From positions 81,179-145,178 of the forward strand of contig NZ_MJIL01000076.1 of NCBI RefSeq assembly GCF_001939735.1: 64,000 nucleotides of DNA, in the 5' to 3' direction. Source of the stretch: Photobacterium proteolyticum (GTDB taxonomy: Bacteria; Pseudomonadota; Gammaproteobacteria; Enterobacterales; Vibrionaceae). Each line of letters starts with the position of its first letter. Within the stretch, counting starts at the first letter, position 1. The notes beneath the pieces are model-generated. The model made no database searches. It was not told the DNA's origin and saw only the letters and a program-made list of their open reading frames with translations. The translations under genes were made by a program, and so were the position numbers. Below are positions 16,701-23,839 of this stretch, one piece after another.

Positions 16701-16885
16701 TGGCATCCGGACCCGGATCGCTAGGGCGGATCAATATCGGGTTGGTACTGGTTGGTGGATTGATTGCCGGGACCTTCTTCTCCCTGTTTGTCGTACCTGT
16801 CGCTTATGTGGGTATGGCTAAGCTCAAGGAGAAAGACATTCTGGCAATAGTCAGGAAATCAAACAAGCCGCAGCCTTCACAGTAA
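13793..16885 (+). CDS. RND multidrug efflux pump (HAE-1 family)
   Basis: A 1030-residue proton-driven inner-membrane transporter of the AcrB type. It has twelve predicted membrane segments with two large periplasmic loops. The proton-relay Asp pair appears in VVDDAIVVVEN (about residues 405-415), and the TM10 Lys in GLVTKHGILLVEF. GGAGGAAAG stands just upstream of the ATG, which overlaps the adaptor stop by one base. The periplasmic loop contains an unusual DCQEGSC segment with two Cys near residue 85-90, which may form a disulphide. Substrates cannot be told from sequence. Confidence 0.93.
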   Translation: MRLPEICIRHPVFASVLSIAVILLGLLSFQKLSIQYFPDHNTPTATVSANITGASAEFMSRNVADKLIDAATGLDSVDTMATDCQEGSCTLKIDFADDVDDVEYTNLMNKLRSSVEGISDFPPSMTNKPTVTDNASDTGSASNVITFVNTGGLEQQEMYDYISQQLVPQFRHIQGVGAVWGPYGGSSKAVRVWLKPERMMALNIKTADVVGTLSSYNASFTAGTIMGEARDFSINPINQVENIDDVRDLVIRVDNGQAIRLKDIADIVMGEESLTPSLLTVNKQQAMSLQVLPLRTENPVTVAERVKEAINQMQGQLPDGIEMKMVYNQADFIEAAIDQGFSTLVEAIVLVSLVVVLFLGSLRVASVPIITIPVCVIGVFAVMAWLGFSINVLTILAIILAIGLVVDDAIVVVENCYRHIENGETPFNAALKGSKEIIFPVIAMTLTLAVVYLPIGMMSGLTADLFRQFAFTLAAAVIISGMVALTLSPMMSAYLIRPVGNQPKWFSKVDNLLNKLADSYTRELSKWFNRKRIMVAIALVLVGLSGAAFMKMPQILLPTEDSGFIDVTSTAPTGVGRQYHLKHNDELNSVMADNEAIEANLSYIEGTPTNHVMLKPWGERTQSADEVIAGLIDKASSNVSAYSMSFSVRTADNLNVANNLILELTTVDRNTDALSDTADKVTQLLEDYPGVTNVKNSVLRDQLNYDLSIDRNAIILSGVSYSDVTDALSTFLGSVKAADMQSEDGFTYPIQVQVNREALGNFNVLDKLYVGSASGQTLPMSQFVTIKQTTAESSFKTFMGKDSAEITADLMPGYTASDIKAYIDQELPKLLQSVQGYDYNGVVKELTDSQAGTQLLFLLALLFVYLILAAQFESFVDPLVIMLTVPLCIVGAVLTLTAFGQSMNIYSKIGLLTLVGLVTKHGILLVEFANEKRKHDMPAIEAALDSARSRLRPILMTSLTMILGSLPLALASGPGSLGRINIGLVLVGGLIAGTFFSLFVVPVAYVGMAKLKEKDILAIVRKSNKPQPSQ

Positions 16886-16935
16886 GGCCTGCTGGCAACG
16901 ATTCGACCTCATGCTCAAGGCTATTTCAAGACAAT

Positions 16936-16958
16936 AAAAAAAGCCTGCAATTGCAGGC
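16936..16958 (-). terminator. Terminator between the RND operon and asd
   Basis: GCCTGCAATTGCAGGC (16943-16958) is a perfect palindromic stem. On the minus strand it is followed by a T run (complement of AATAAAAAAA), so it terminates asd; on the plus strand the following bases are moderately T-rich, so it may work both ways. Confidence 0.8.
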
Positions 16959-16999
16959 GATTTCTGTTTATCCGTTAACAAAACTTGCAAATACTGCTG

Positions 17000-18118
17000 T
17001 TATTGCTTCTCGGCCAAAATGATACGCAGCGTACGACGTAGCGGTTCAGCCGCACCCCATAGTAACTGATCACCCACCGTGAAAGCATTCAGATAATCGT
17101 CACCCATTGCCAGCTTGCGCAAACGACCAACCGGAATAGACAGTGTCCCGGTTACTTTGGTCGGGCTCAGCTCCTGAACCGTGATATCACGCTCATTCGG
17201 GATCACTTTCACCCAGTCGTTATGGGACGCAATCATTTCTTCAATTTCGTCCAGCGGAACGTTCTTCTTCAGCTTCAGGGTCAGCGCCTGGCTGTGACAA
17301 CGCATGGCACCGATACGGACACAAGTACCGTCAATCGGGATTGGGTTATTGTCCAAACCAAGGATCTTGTTGGTCTCAACCGAGCCTTTCCATTCTTCCT
17401 TGCTCTGACCATTGTCGCGCTTCACATCAATCCATGGGATCAGCGAGCCTGCCAGCGGCACACCAAACTCCTGGGCAGGGAAGTCAGCAGCACGCATTGT
17501 ATCCGCCACCTTACGGTCAATATCCAGGATTGATGTTGCCGGGTTAGCCATTTCGCTAGACACCGTGTCGTTAATCACACCCATCTGGCTGATCAGCTCA
17601 CGCATGTTCTTGGCACCCGCTCCCGATGCTGCCTGGTAAGTTTGAGAGGTCATCCACTCAACCAACCCGGCCTGATAAAGGCCGCCTACCGCCATTAGCA
17701 TCAGGCTGACCGTACAGTTACCACCGGTAAAGGTGTTGGTGCCAGAGTGAATACCTTGTTTAATTTGATCGAAATTCACCGGATCAAGCGCGATGATCGA
17801 GTCTTCTTTCATTCGCAGCGTTGAAGCGGCATCAATCCAGTAACCTTTCCAGCCTGCCTGGCGCAAAGCCGGGAAAACTTTCTCGGTATAGCTGCCGCCC
17901 TGACAAGTAATAATGGCGTCGAGTTTTTTCAGGCTCTCGATATCAAATGCGTCCTGCAATACACCAGCGTCTTTACCAAAATTGGGTGCCGGAATACCGA
18001 CTTGAGACGTAGAAAAGAACACTGGCTCGATAACGTCGAAGTCTCCTTCTTCAACCATTCGTTGCATCAGCACCGAACCCACCATACCACGCCAACCAAC
18101 CAGACCAACTTTCATCAT
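17000..18118 (-). CDS. asd: Aspartate-semialdehyde dehydrogenase
   Basis: A 372-residue cytoplasmic enzyme that reduces aspartyl phosphate to aspartate semialdehyde with NADPH, the branch point to Lys/diaminopimelate, Thr, Met and Ile. The NADP-binding start [15 protein letters not shown] and the active-site Cys in [10 protein letters not shown] (about residue 136) match E. coli Asd (367 aa). Two ATGs in a row (18118 and 18115) are possible starts; the second gives the E. coli-like N-terminus. It is divergent from the NhaC-family gene across a ~700-bp AT-rich region. Confidence 0.96.
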   Translation of the reverse strand: MMKVGLVGWRGMVGSVLMQRMVEEGDFDVIEPVFFSTSQVGIPAPNFGKDAGVLQDAFDIESLKKLDAIITCQGGSYTEKVFPALRQAGWKGYWIDAASTLRMKEDSIIALDPVNFDQIKQGIHSGTNTFTGGNCTVSLMLMAVGGLYQAGLVEWMTSQTYQAASGAGAKNMRELISQMGVINDTVSSEMANPATSILDIDRKVADTMRAADFPAQEFGVPLAGSLIPWIDVKRDNGQSKEEWKGSVETNKILGLDNNPIPIDGTCVRIGAMRCHSQALTLKLKKNVPLDEIEEMIASHNDWVKVIPNERDITVQELSPTKVTGTLSIPVGRLRKLAMGDDYLNAFTVGDQLLWGAAEPLRRTLRIILAEKQ

Positions 18119-18814
18119 TGTTACTACACTCCCTGTTCAGAATTTCATATTCGACATACCAATCGGCAGAACTATCTGGCCATACCACTCACAGCACTAG
18201 CTGCAGATAGTTGTGCCTACTGGCAGTAGTTCATCTATAGAGATTTAGGCGATGAAAAACAAGCACAATCTGCATGAAATGAGCAAAAAAATGCCTAATC
18301 GCAGAATAAGGAGCATTTTCACTGGGTAAAAATGCCTCATTCCAAACAAAACAACCACCACCAGTGCTGACACCCTTTACGGGCCAGAAAACAACCCATC
18401 TGGCAATAAAGTGCCAGATAAACAAACTAAAAGTGATTCTTTTATACGCCAAAAAGAGAAAAACACATTTAACAAAACAAACTGTATCATGCGACTATTT
18501 TTGAAATACTACTCACACCCTGATAACCTAAAAATAGTTACATCACTGGTTATTTACTTCAATAACAAAGCAAATGACAAAAAATAAAGCTACAAAACAA
18601 GCAATTTACGACAAATAGATCAATCTTTGAGAACAGTTAAAAAACAACCAAAGCACAACACAAACACTAAAAATTAACACTTTTTAAAAGAGTTAATATG
18701 TATTTTTTCTTTATTCAGCCAACTGGTTGGATGAGGTCACAGAAAGACACAATATTTATCGCGGGACTCAGTGCATTCGGATAGAGTAGCGCCGAAACGA
18801 CATGAGCACTCTAA
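18119..18814. other. AT-rich divergent intergenic region between asd and the NhaC-family gene
   Basis: About 700 bases with no convincing gene. The asd promoter must lie near its left end. The segment from about 18450 to 18710 is very AT-rich. The right end (about 18770-18815) contains short stem-forming pieces such as TTCGG/CCGAA that lead into the attenuator-like leader described separately. I compared it with lysine and glycine riboswitch consensus patterns and found no match. Confidence 0.5.
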
Positions 18815-18859
18815 ATGAATGACTCACAAGTCATAAGAATTATTATTATTTGCCTCTGA
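18815..18859 (+). CDS. Candidate Ile-rich leader peptide
   Basis: A 14-codon frame, reading MNDSQVIRIIIICL then stop, with four consecutive Ile ATT codons and one earlier ATA. The stop codon lies inside the left arm of a terminator hairpin, the geometry of classical amino-acid attenuators. The ribosome-binding site is weak (TGAG about eight bases upstream). The four ATT codons could be a chance run in AT-rich DNA, so the call rests on the combination with the terminator. Confidence 0.5.
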   Translation: MNDSQVIRIIIICL

Positions 18860-18890
18860 GAATTGCTAATTCAGGGGCTTTCCATTTTTT
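18852..18890 (+). terminator. Attenuator-like terminator in the leader of the NhaC-family gene
   Basis: GCCTCT and GAATT (separated by a GA bulge) pair with AATTC and AGGGGC around a GCT loop, giving about 11 base pairs including one G-U. TTTCCATTTTTT follows. It ends 28 bases before the structural gene start, so it must be read through for expression. It overlaps the stop of the Ile-rich leader frame. Confidence 0.65.
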
Positions 18891-18918
18891 ACAGGCTCGA
18901 ACTAACAAGGTTAGAAGT

Positions 18919-20358
18919 ATGAACAAACAGACTGTGAAACTGCCATCGCTGTTACAAGTCATTGTAGCGTTGGGTATTTTTCTTGCGCTGGCATTCTCTT
19001 TCACCGCAAAACTAGATTTACCTATCCAGCTGGCTCTCTATATCGGCTGGTTCGTTATAATGGCACTGGGCATTAAGCTGGGTCATGACTACAAATCTCT
19101 GGAACAGGCTGCAACCAAAGGTATTTCCAACGGCCTGGGTGCCGTACTGATCCTGCTTGCCGTTGGTGCGCTGGTCGGTACCTGGATTGCCGGCGGTATT
19201 GTTCCAACCATCATTTACTATGGTCTTAAAGCCATTCACCCATCCATTTTCCTTCTGGCAACAATGATCATCTGTTCCCTGACAGCGCTGGCTACAGGTA
19301 CTTCCTGGGGTGCTGCCGGTACAGCAGGTATCGCCATGATGGGTATTGGTCAGGGTCTTGGGATCCCGGCACCAATGACTGCAGGTGCGGTACTGTCTGG
19401 CTGTTACTTCGGTGACAAAATGTCTCCGCTGTCAGATTCCGTGATCCTTGCCTCTTCTATGTCTAACGTAGAGATCATGGAACACATTAAAGGCATGCTG
19501 CCAATTGCACTGATCAGCTACATCATCACAGGTATTCTGTTCACCGCGGTAGGCTTCCACTACGCAGGCAATGTTGACATGTCTCAGGTTGAGTCTGTCA
19601 TTGCAGCGATGGATCAGCAGTTCGTTATCTCTCCGTTCTCGTTCGTTCCTGTCATTATCGTGCTGGCACTGCTAGCCATGCGCCTGCCTTCATTCCCTGT
19701 TATTTCGCTTGGCTCTCTGCTAGGTATCGTATGGGCTGTGATGGTTCAGGACATGGATCCACTCGCCGCATTCAACACGGCATGGGCACCGTTCTCTATC
19801 AGCTCCGGCGTAGACTTCATCGATGCAATCCTGAACCGTGGCGGTATGTCATCCATGCTGGGCTCAGTAGCGGTTATCGTCTTCGGTCTTGGTTTTGGTG
19901 GCCTGCTGGACAAAGTCGGCGTATTGCAGACGATTGCCAAGCTATTTGAAAAACGTGTTAACTCTGCAGGTAGCCTGTCTGTATCGACAATTGCGACGGC
20001 GTTCCTGGGTAACGTGTTCGGCTCGGCGATGTACGTATCTCTTATCCTAACGCCTAAAATCTGTGCCAAGAACTACGACCGTCTGGGCTACCAGCGCAAG
20101 AACCTGTCTCGTAACGCCGAGTTCGGTGGTACGTTAACTTCCGGTATGGTGCCGTGGAGTGATAACGGTATCTACATGGCAAGTATCCTGGGTGTGGCGA
20201 CATTCTCTTACGCCCCGTTCATGTGGCTAAGCTTCGTTTGTATCATCGTAACGATTGTGTCTTCTTACATGGGCTGGTTCGTTGATCGCTGTCCACCATC
20301 AGCAACGGCTGATGCAGAAGACGAGATTGAAGGTATTACCCAGCAGCAAACCGCTTAA
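18919..20358 (+). CDS. NhaC-family Na+/H+ antiporter or sodium-coupled amino-acid transporter
   Basis: A 479-residue inner-membrane protein of the NhaC (Na_H_antiporter, IT superfamily) family with about eleven hydrophobic segments. Conserved family stretches are visible, such as TALATGTSWGAAGTAGIA (about 135-152) and the GDKMSPLSDS motif, followed by a second repeat with SGMVPWSDNG. The start at ATG 18919 is chosen over an upstream frame extension to 18850 because that extension encodes the terminator hairpin, and AAGG lies eight bases before 18919. Members of this family exchange Na+, H+, malate/lactate or amino acids. The Ile-rich leader suggests a branched-chain or related amino acid link. 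Confidence 0.85.
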   Translation: MNKQTVKLPSLLQVIVALGIFLALAFSFTAKLDLPIQLALYIGWFVIMALGIKLGHDYKSLEQAATKGISNGLGAVLILLAVGALVGTWIAGGIVPTIIYYGLKAIHPSIFLLATMIICSLTALATGTSWGAAGTAGIAMMGIGQGLGIPAPMTAGAVLSGCYFGDKMSPLSDSVILASSMSNVEIMEHIKGMLPIALISYIITGILFTAVGFHYAGNVDMSQVESVIAAMDQQFVISPFSFVPVIIVLALLAMRLPSFPVISLGSLLGIVWAVMVQDMDPLAAFNTAWAPFSISSGVDFIDAILNRGGMSSMLGSVAVIVFGLGFGGLLDKVGVLQTIAKLFEKRVNSAGSLSVSTIATAFLGNVFGSAMYVSLILTPKICAKNYDRLGYQRKNLSRNAEFGGTLTSGMVPWSDNGIYMASILGVATFSYAPFMWLSFVCIIVTIVSSYMGWFVDRCPPSATADAEDEIEGITQQQTA

Positions 20359-20380
20359 TACCTTGCTCATGAACTAAAAA

Positions 20381-20402
20381 AGCGCCTAAGGGCGCTTTTT
20401 TT
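20381..20402 (+). terminator. Rho-independent terminator after the NhaC-family gene
   Basis: AGCGCC-TAAG-GGCGCT followed by seven T, 22 bases after the stop. Confidence 0.9.
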
Positions 20403-20877
20403 ATATCCAAGCATCTCGCTTTTAAAGTTTTGGCGCACATTCACCAACCCCATCAACATCACAAAACACATCAGCAAAGTAAATAACAACAAAGCCCGCA
20501 TAATATAAAGCCAATGAACATGTTAAGACCAAAACAAAAAAACCAAATACCTAAACTTTTACAAAATCTAAATGGCTAATTAATTTAAATAAAATATATA
20601 AATAGTCCAAATAATAAAAGGTTAACCCATTTATATTTACAAACTCCTTTTAATTACGATCTGGCTCACAAATATAAACACCTGCCTCCTTAGTGTTAAG
20701 TTTCAGTGGCACATATTGACCCCCGTCAATTCTTTACCCTGACGATCAGTGAAAAATAGCCCTCGTTCATTTTTATGCACAAACTCTCATACCGATATTC
20801 ATCATTATTTGAAAAGAGCTCTGTGCACAATCCGTTTATCGCTACGGCGATTAGTCGACATTTATGAGGTTACATTT
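20403..20877. other. AT-rich intergenic region upstream of yjiH
   Basis: About 475 bases between a terminator and the yjiH start. The 20500-20660 part is extremely AT-rich, as in promoter-upstream DNA. A 30-codon frame from ATG 20775 to 20867 has no evident ribosome site and is not called. I see no riboswitch I recognise. Confidence 0.5.
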
Positions 20878-21621
20878 ATGAGCAATCCAGCGGACCAAGG
20901 CCGTAAGGTCACCATTGGCAGTTATCTTGCCCTCGCTTTTGCTGTTGTCTTTTTCTCGGGCCTACTGCAATCCAATGAATGGTACGGGGTCTTCGACTTC
21001 ACCACTCTTAATGGCTCATTTGGTAATGTGGTTTACTCGGTAAACGAAACTGCCGACGGTGTGCAGGCAGCAACCACATCCATGCGCGGTAAAGGCGGCA
21101 GCGGTGCGCGTGACGGCTTCCTGTTTGCCCTTACCCTGATCCCTACCGTGATGTTCGCACTAGGTATGATCAACGTTCTTGAGCACTACGGCGCACTGGA
21201 TGCAGCAAGAAAACTGCTAACACCACTACTTCGTCCTCTGATGGGGATCCCGGGGAACTCGGGACTGGCACTGATTGCCTCGCTGCAAAGCACCGATGCA
21301 GGTGCCGCAATGACCCGTCAGCTAAAAGATGAGGGTCACCTGACCAAACGTGAGACCGATGTTTTCACCATGTTCCAGTTCTCGGCAGGTGCCGCTATCG
21401 TTAACTTCTTCTCATCCGGTGCTGTGCTGTTCACGCTCACCAATATGGACGGCACACCAGCAGTCACCTCATCAATTGGTCTGGCAGTTGCCATCATGTT
21501 CATCTTCAAATTTGTCGGCGCCAATATGTTCCGCCTCTATCTGAACATCACCGAAGGCAAAGAAGATAAATCCACACAACAACCAGAACAGAAACAAGAA
21601 CTGAATAAGGAAACAGCATAA
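20878..21621 (+). CDS. yjiH: YjiH family inner-membrane protein (nucleoside-recognition/Gate domain)
   Basis: A 247-residue membrane protein with Gate-domain sequence, including the GIPGNSGLALIASLQSTDAG stretch. It resembles E. coli YjiH, which with YjiG is encoded beside the isoaspartyl dipeptidase IadA. GAGG about nine bases upstream sets the ATG at 20878, removing a ~43-codon upstream extension. The C-terminus is a hydrophilic Glu/Gln/Lys tail. Its stop overlaps the yjiG start (TAATG), so the two halves are probably made in fixed proportion and form one transporter; the substrate is likely a dipeptide or acyl-amino acid given the peptidase next door (inference). Confidence 0.8.
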   Translation: MSNPADQGRKVTIGSYLALAFAVVFFSGLLQSNEWYGVFDFTTLNGSFGNVVYSVNETADGVQAATTSMRGKGGSGARDGFLFALTLIPTVMFALGMINVLEHYGALDAARKLLTPLLRPLMGIPGNSGLALIASLQSTDAGAAMTRQLKDEGHLTKRETDVFTMFQFSAGAAIVNFFSSGAVLFTLTNMDGTPAVTSSIGLAVAIMFIFKFVGANMFRLYLNITEGKEDKSTQQPEQKQELNKETA

Positions 21622-22082
21622 TGGCAACTGCAAAAAAACCAATGGTGACTGATATCTTCGTCGAGGGTGCCAAAAAAGGCTGGACCATTGCCACTACCTC
21701 GACAGTTCCCAACGTACTGATGGCATTTGTCATTATCAAAGCGCTGCAAATTACCGGAGCACTGGATGTAATGGGCAGCCTGTTCTCGCCTGTTATGGCA
21801 GTCTTCGGCCTGCCCGGCGAAGCGGCAGCCGTACTCATCGGTGCCTGGATGTCGATGGGAGGTGCCGTCGGCGTGGTTATTACCCTATTTGATCAGGGTA
21901 TCCTAAACGGTCAGCATATCGCGATTCTGGCACCGGCTATCTACCTGATGGGCTCTCAGGTGCAATACATGGGCCGGATCATGGGCCCTATCGGCACCGA
22001 AGGGCGCTACATTCCGGTTATGATTGCCCTGTCTGTCCTGAATGCATTCGCCGCCATGTTTGTAATGAACATTCTCGTTTAA
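21621..22082 (+). CDS. yjiG: YjiG family inner-membrane protein
   Basis: A 153-residue partner of YjiH, identical in length to E. coli YjiG, with Gate-domain membrane segments and a conserved GAWMSMGGAVGVVITLFDQG stretch. It is translationally coupled to yjiH by a one-base overlap and followed 84 bases later by an M20 peptidase instead of iadA. It is presumed to form a complex with YjiH; no experimentally known substrate is recalled. Confidence 0.82.
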   Translation: MATAKKPMVTDIFVEGAKKGWTIATTSTVPNVLMAFVIIKALQITGALDVMGSLFSPVMAVFGLPGEAAAVLIGAWMSMGGAVGVVITLFDQGILNGQHIAILAPAIYLMGSQVQYMGRIMGPIGTEGRYIPVMIALSVLNAFAAMFVMNILV

Positions 22083-22166
22083 TTCTCAGAGAGGGGGCTT
22101 CCGGCTCCCTCTTTCCTGCTGCCTTTCAGTCCCTGCTGCGACAGGGAGCATTTTTCAGGAGTGACT

Positions 22167-23303
22167 ATGAACACCTCACAACAAGATTTCTCTTTACATG
22201 AATACCTCGAAGAATTACGCCCGCTTATCAATGTCGACTGCGGTACGCTGACCACCGAAGGCATTGAGGTTATTGCCCAGCAAATGGCGAATAAGTATCT
22301 GGACATGGGCTGGTATGTCAAACGTGTTGACTGCGGTATTGCAGGCACTGGCCTGGAAGTTCGCAACAAGCCAGACAGCGACAGTATCGATGTCATGCTG
22401 ATCGGACACATGGACACTGTTTTCCCAGTCGGCACCGTGGCAGCCCGCCCAATGACAGTCGATGAGAAGCGCGCCTATGGACCTGGCGTGTCTGACATGA
22501 AATCCGGCCTGCTGAATGTTGTCTATGCCCTGCGCGACATGGATAAAAGTACACTCGATAAGCTGTCTATCTGTATCTGCATGAACCCGGATGAAGAAAT
22601 CGGCTCGTTGCATTCTGAAACGTGGCTGAAAAGTGTGGCGGTGAATGCCAAACATGTCCTAGTCGCCGAAGCTGCCCGCGCCGATGGCTCGCTCGTCAAG
22701 GCACGAAAAGGGATGGCACGTTACCGTCTGACTTTCTCAGGCAAAGCTGCCCATGCCGGTAACGATCCGCAAAGCGGGCGAAGTGCCATCACCGAAATGG
22801 CCAACTGGATCCTTGGCATCAATGCACTCACCAACTTTGAGTCAGGCACAACCCTCAATGTCGGTGTTGTCAAAGGCGGCGCGGGTGCCAATATCGTCCC
22901 GGATCACGCCGAAGCCGTGGTCGATGTCCGATTCTGGGACAACGACGAGTATGCCGATGCCGATGCCAAAATCCGCGCAATGGCAGAAAAACCTTTTGTT
23001 GATGGTGTGGCAATAACCATTGATCGTGAAGCCCATAAGCCTTCGATGGTACCGTCGGAGAAAACCGAGGCCCTAATGGCGCTGGTTGAAGAGTCAGGCA
23101 AAGAGCTGGGTATTGATATCAAGTGGCAGGAAGTCGGTGGCGGCTCAGATGCCAACCTGACGGCCGTGCTGGGTATTCCTACCCTTGATGGTCTGGGTCC
23201 GGCCGGGGCAGGCTTCCACAGTGCCGATGAATATCTTGAACTGGACACGATTGAGCCTCGCATTCAGCTACTGAAAAGAGTGCTTATCAAACTCGCAAAC
23301 TAA
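22167..23303 (+). CDS. M20 family metallopeptidase, carboxypeptidase G2-like
   Basis: A 378-residue cytoplasmic di-zinc peptidase of the M20A/CPG2 group that releases C-terminal Glu/Asp-type residues from peptides or acyl-amino acids. Metal-site elements are visible: HMD (His81, Asp83), GPGVSDMKSG with the bridging Asp110, the catalytic PDEEIGS (Glu143, Glu144) and the late GAGFHSADEY His. There is no signal peptide. AGGAG five bases upstream favours ATG 22167 over GTG 22161. It closes the yjiHG operon, replacing the isoaspartyl dipeptidase found there in E. coli, and probably hydrolyses what YjiHG imports. Confidence 0.88.
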   Translation: MNTSQQDFSLHEYLEELRPLINVDCGTLTTEGIEVIAQQMANKYLDMGWYVKRVDCGIAGTGLEVRNKPDSDSIDVMLIGHMDTVFPVGTVAARPMTVDEKRAYGPGVSDMKSGLLNVVYALRDMDKSTLDKLSICICMNPDEEIGSLHSETWLKSVAVNAKHVLVAEAARADGSLVKARKGMARYRLTFSGKAAHAGNDPQSGRSAITEMANWILGINALTNFESGTTLNVGVVKGGAGANIVPDHAEAVVDVRFWDNDEYADADAKIRAMAEKPFVDGVAITIDREAHKPSMVPSEKTEALMALVEESGKELGIDIKWQEVGGGSDANLTAVLGIPTLDGLGPAGAGFHSADEYLELDTIEPRIQLLKRVLIKLAN

Positions 23304-23323
23304 TTACCAAACGCAATGAAAAC

Positions 23324-23350
23324 AACACAGGGCGCCTTTCGCGCTCTGTG
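23324..23350 (+). terminator. Hairpin terminator after the M20 peptidase
   Basis: CACAGGGCGC pairs with GCGCTCTGTG around CTTTC, about 20 bases after the stop. The plus-strand T tract is weak (TGTTAAT). Confidence 0.6.
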
Positions 23351-23352
23351 TG

Positions 23353-23511
23353 TTAATACTGATTGTCCTGCCGCTCGTAATCTCGCTGAGAGCTTCGATG
23401 TCGATTGCCGGTATACCGTTTCATAAATTTCGCTCTGACCGCACACAGGTGCCTTTGAGACTCATGAAGCATTTCTTTTCTTAGCTTTCTTTCCAGTTTG
23501 CACGTTTTCAT
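23353..23511 (-). CDS. Small basic protein, 52 residues, unknown
   Basis: A frame of 52 codons starting MKTCKLERKLRKEML, rich in Lys, Arg and His, with two Cys. GAGG lies six bases before the ATG. It fills an otherwise empty ~370-base gap between the M20 gene terminator and the hcp promoter and is divergent from hcp. I do not recognise a family. The strong charge suggests nucleic-acid or ribosome binding if it is made. The ribosome site and codon pattern support it moderately; no homology argument is available. Confidence 0.4.
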   Translation of the reverse strand: MKTCKLERKLRKEMLHESQRHLCAVRAKFMKRYTGNRHRSSQRDYERQDNQY

Positions 23512-23722
23512 TGCCAACCTCGATACAGACTTCTATCAGGTCAATATTCCTTCTTCTTCATAGCAATGTTATTTCGCATTGATCGTTACACTGACCATGA
23601 ATAACTGACGGTTCAATCAATAGAATATAACTGCAAATAGCCCCTCTCAACCAATATGACCCAATCCTGACAAACTCGTACAAGCTGATGCTTTCCTGCT
23701 CGGTATCAAAAGTTTCATTTAA

Positions 23723-23785
23723 GATATAGGTTATTGAACAGATAATGATCCGGATCAATGACCCGGGGCATTCAGTACCTATATC
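23723..23785 (+). promoter_or_regulatory. hcp promoter with FNR/DNR-type box
   Basis: ATGATCCGGATCAA (23745-23758) matches the FNR/DNR consensus TTGAT-N4-ATCAA at all but the first base and contains a perfect 12-bp palindrome. A candidate -10 TATATC (23780-23785) would place the start near 23792, with the box centred at about -40, the class II activation geometry. A perfect 9-bp inverted repeat, GATATAGGT (23723-23731) and ACCTATATC (23777-23785), brackets the box and could bind a second regulator. Confidence 0.6.
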
Positions 23786-23839
23786 CTCCTCCCCTATTAT
23801 AAAGTTGCACAATAAATACACCTTTTAAGGAATGCAATA

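Noticed and set aside
18700..18918. Lysine or glycine riboswitch in front of the NhaC-family gene
   Set aside because: A GCGCCGAA word recalls these aptamers, but the other conserved segments are missing; the Ile-rich leader plus terminator explains the region better.
23558..23821. 87-codon minus-strand frame upstream of hcp
   Set aside because: It overlaps the FNR-type hcp promoter, lacks a ribosome site and has no recognisable domain.
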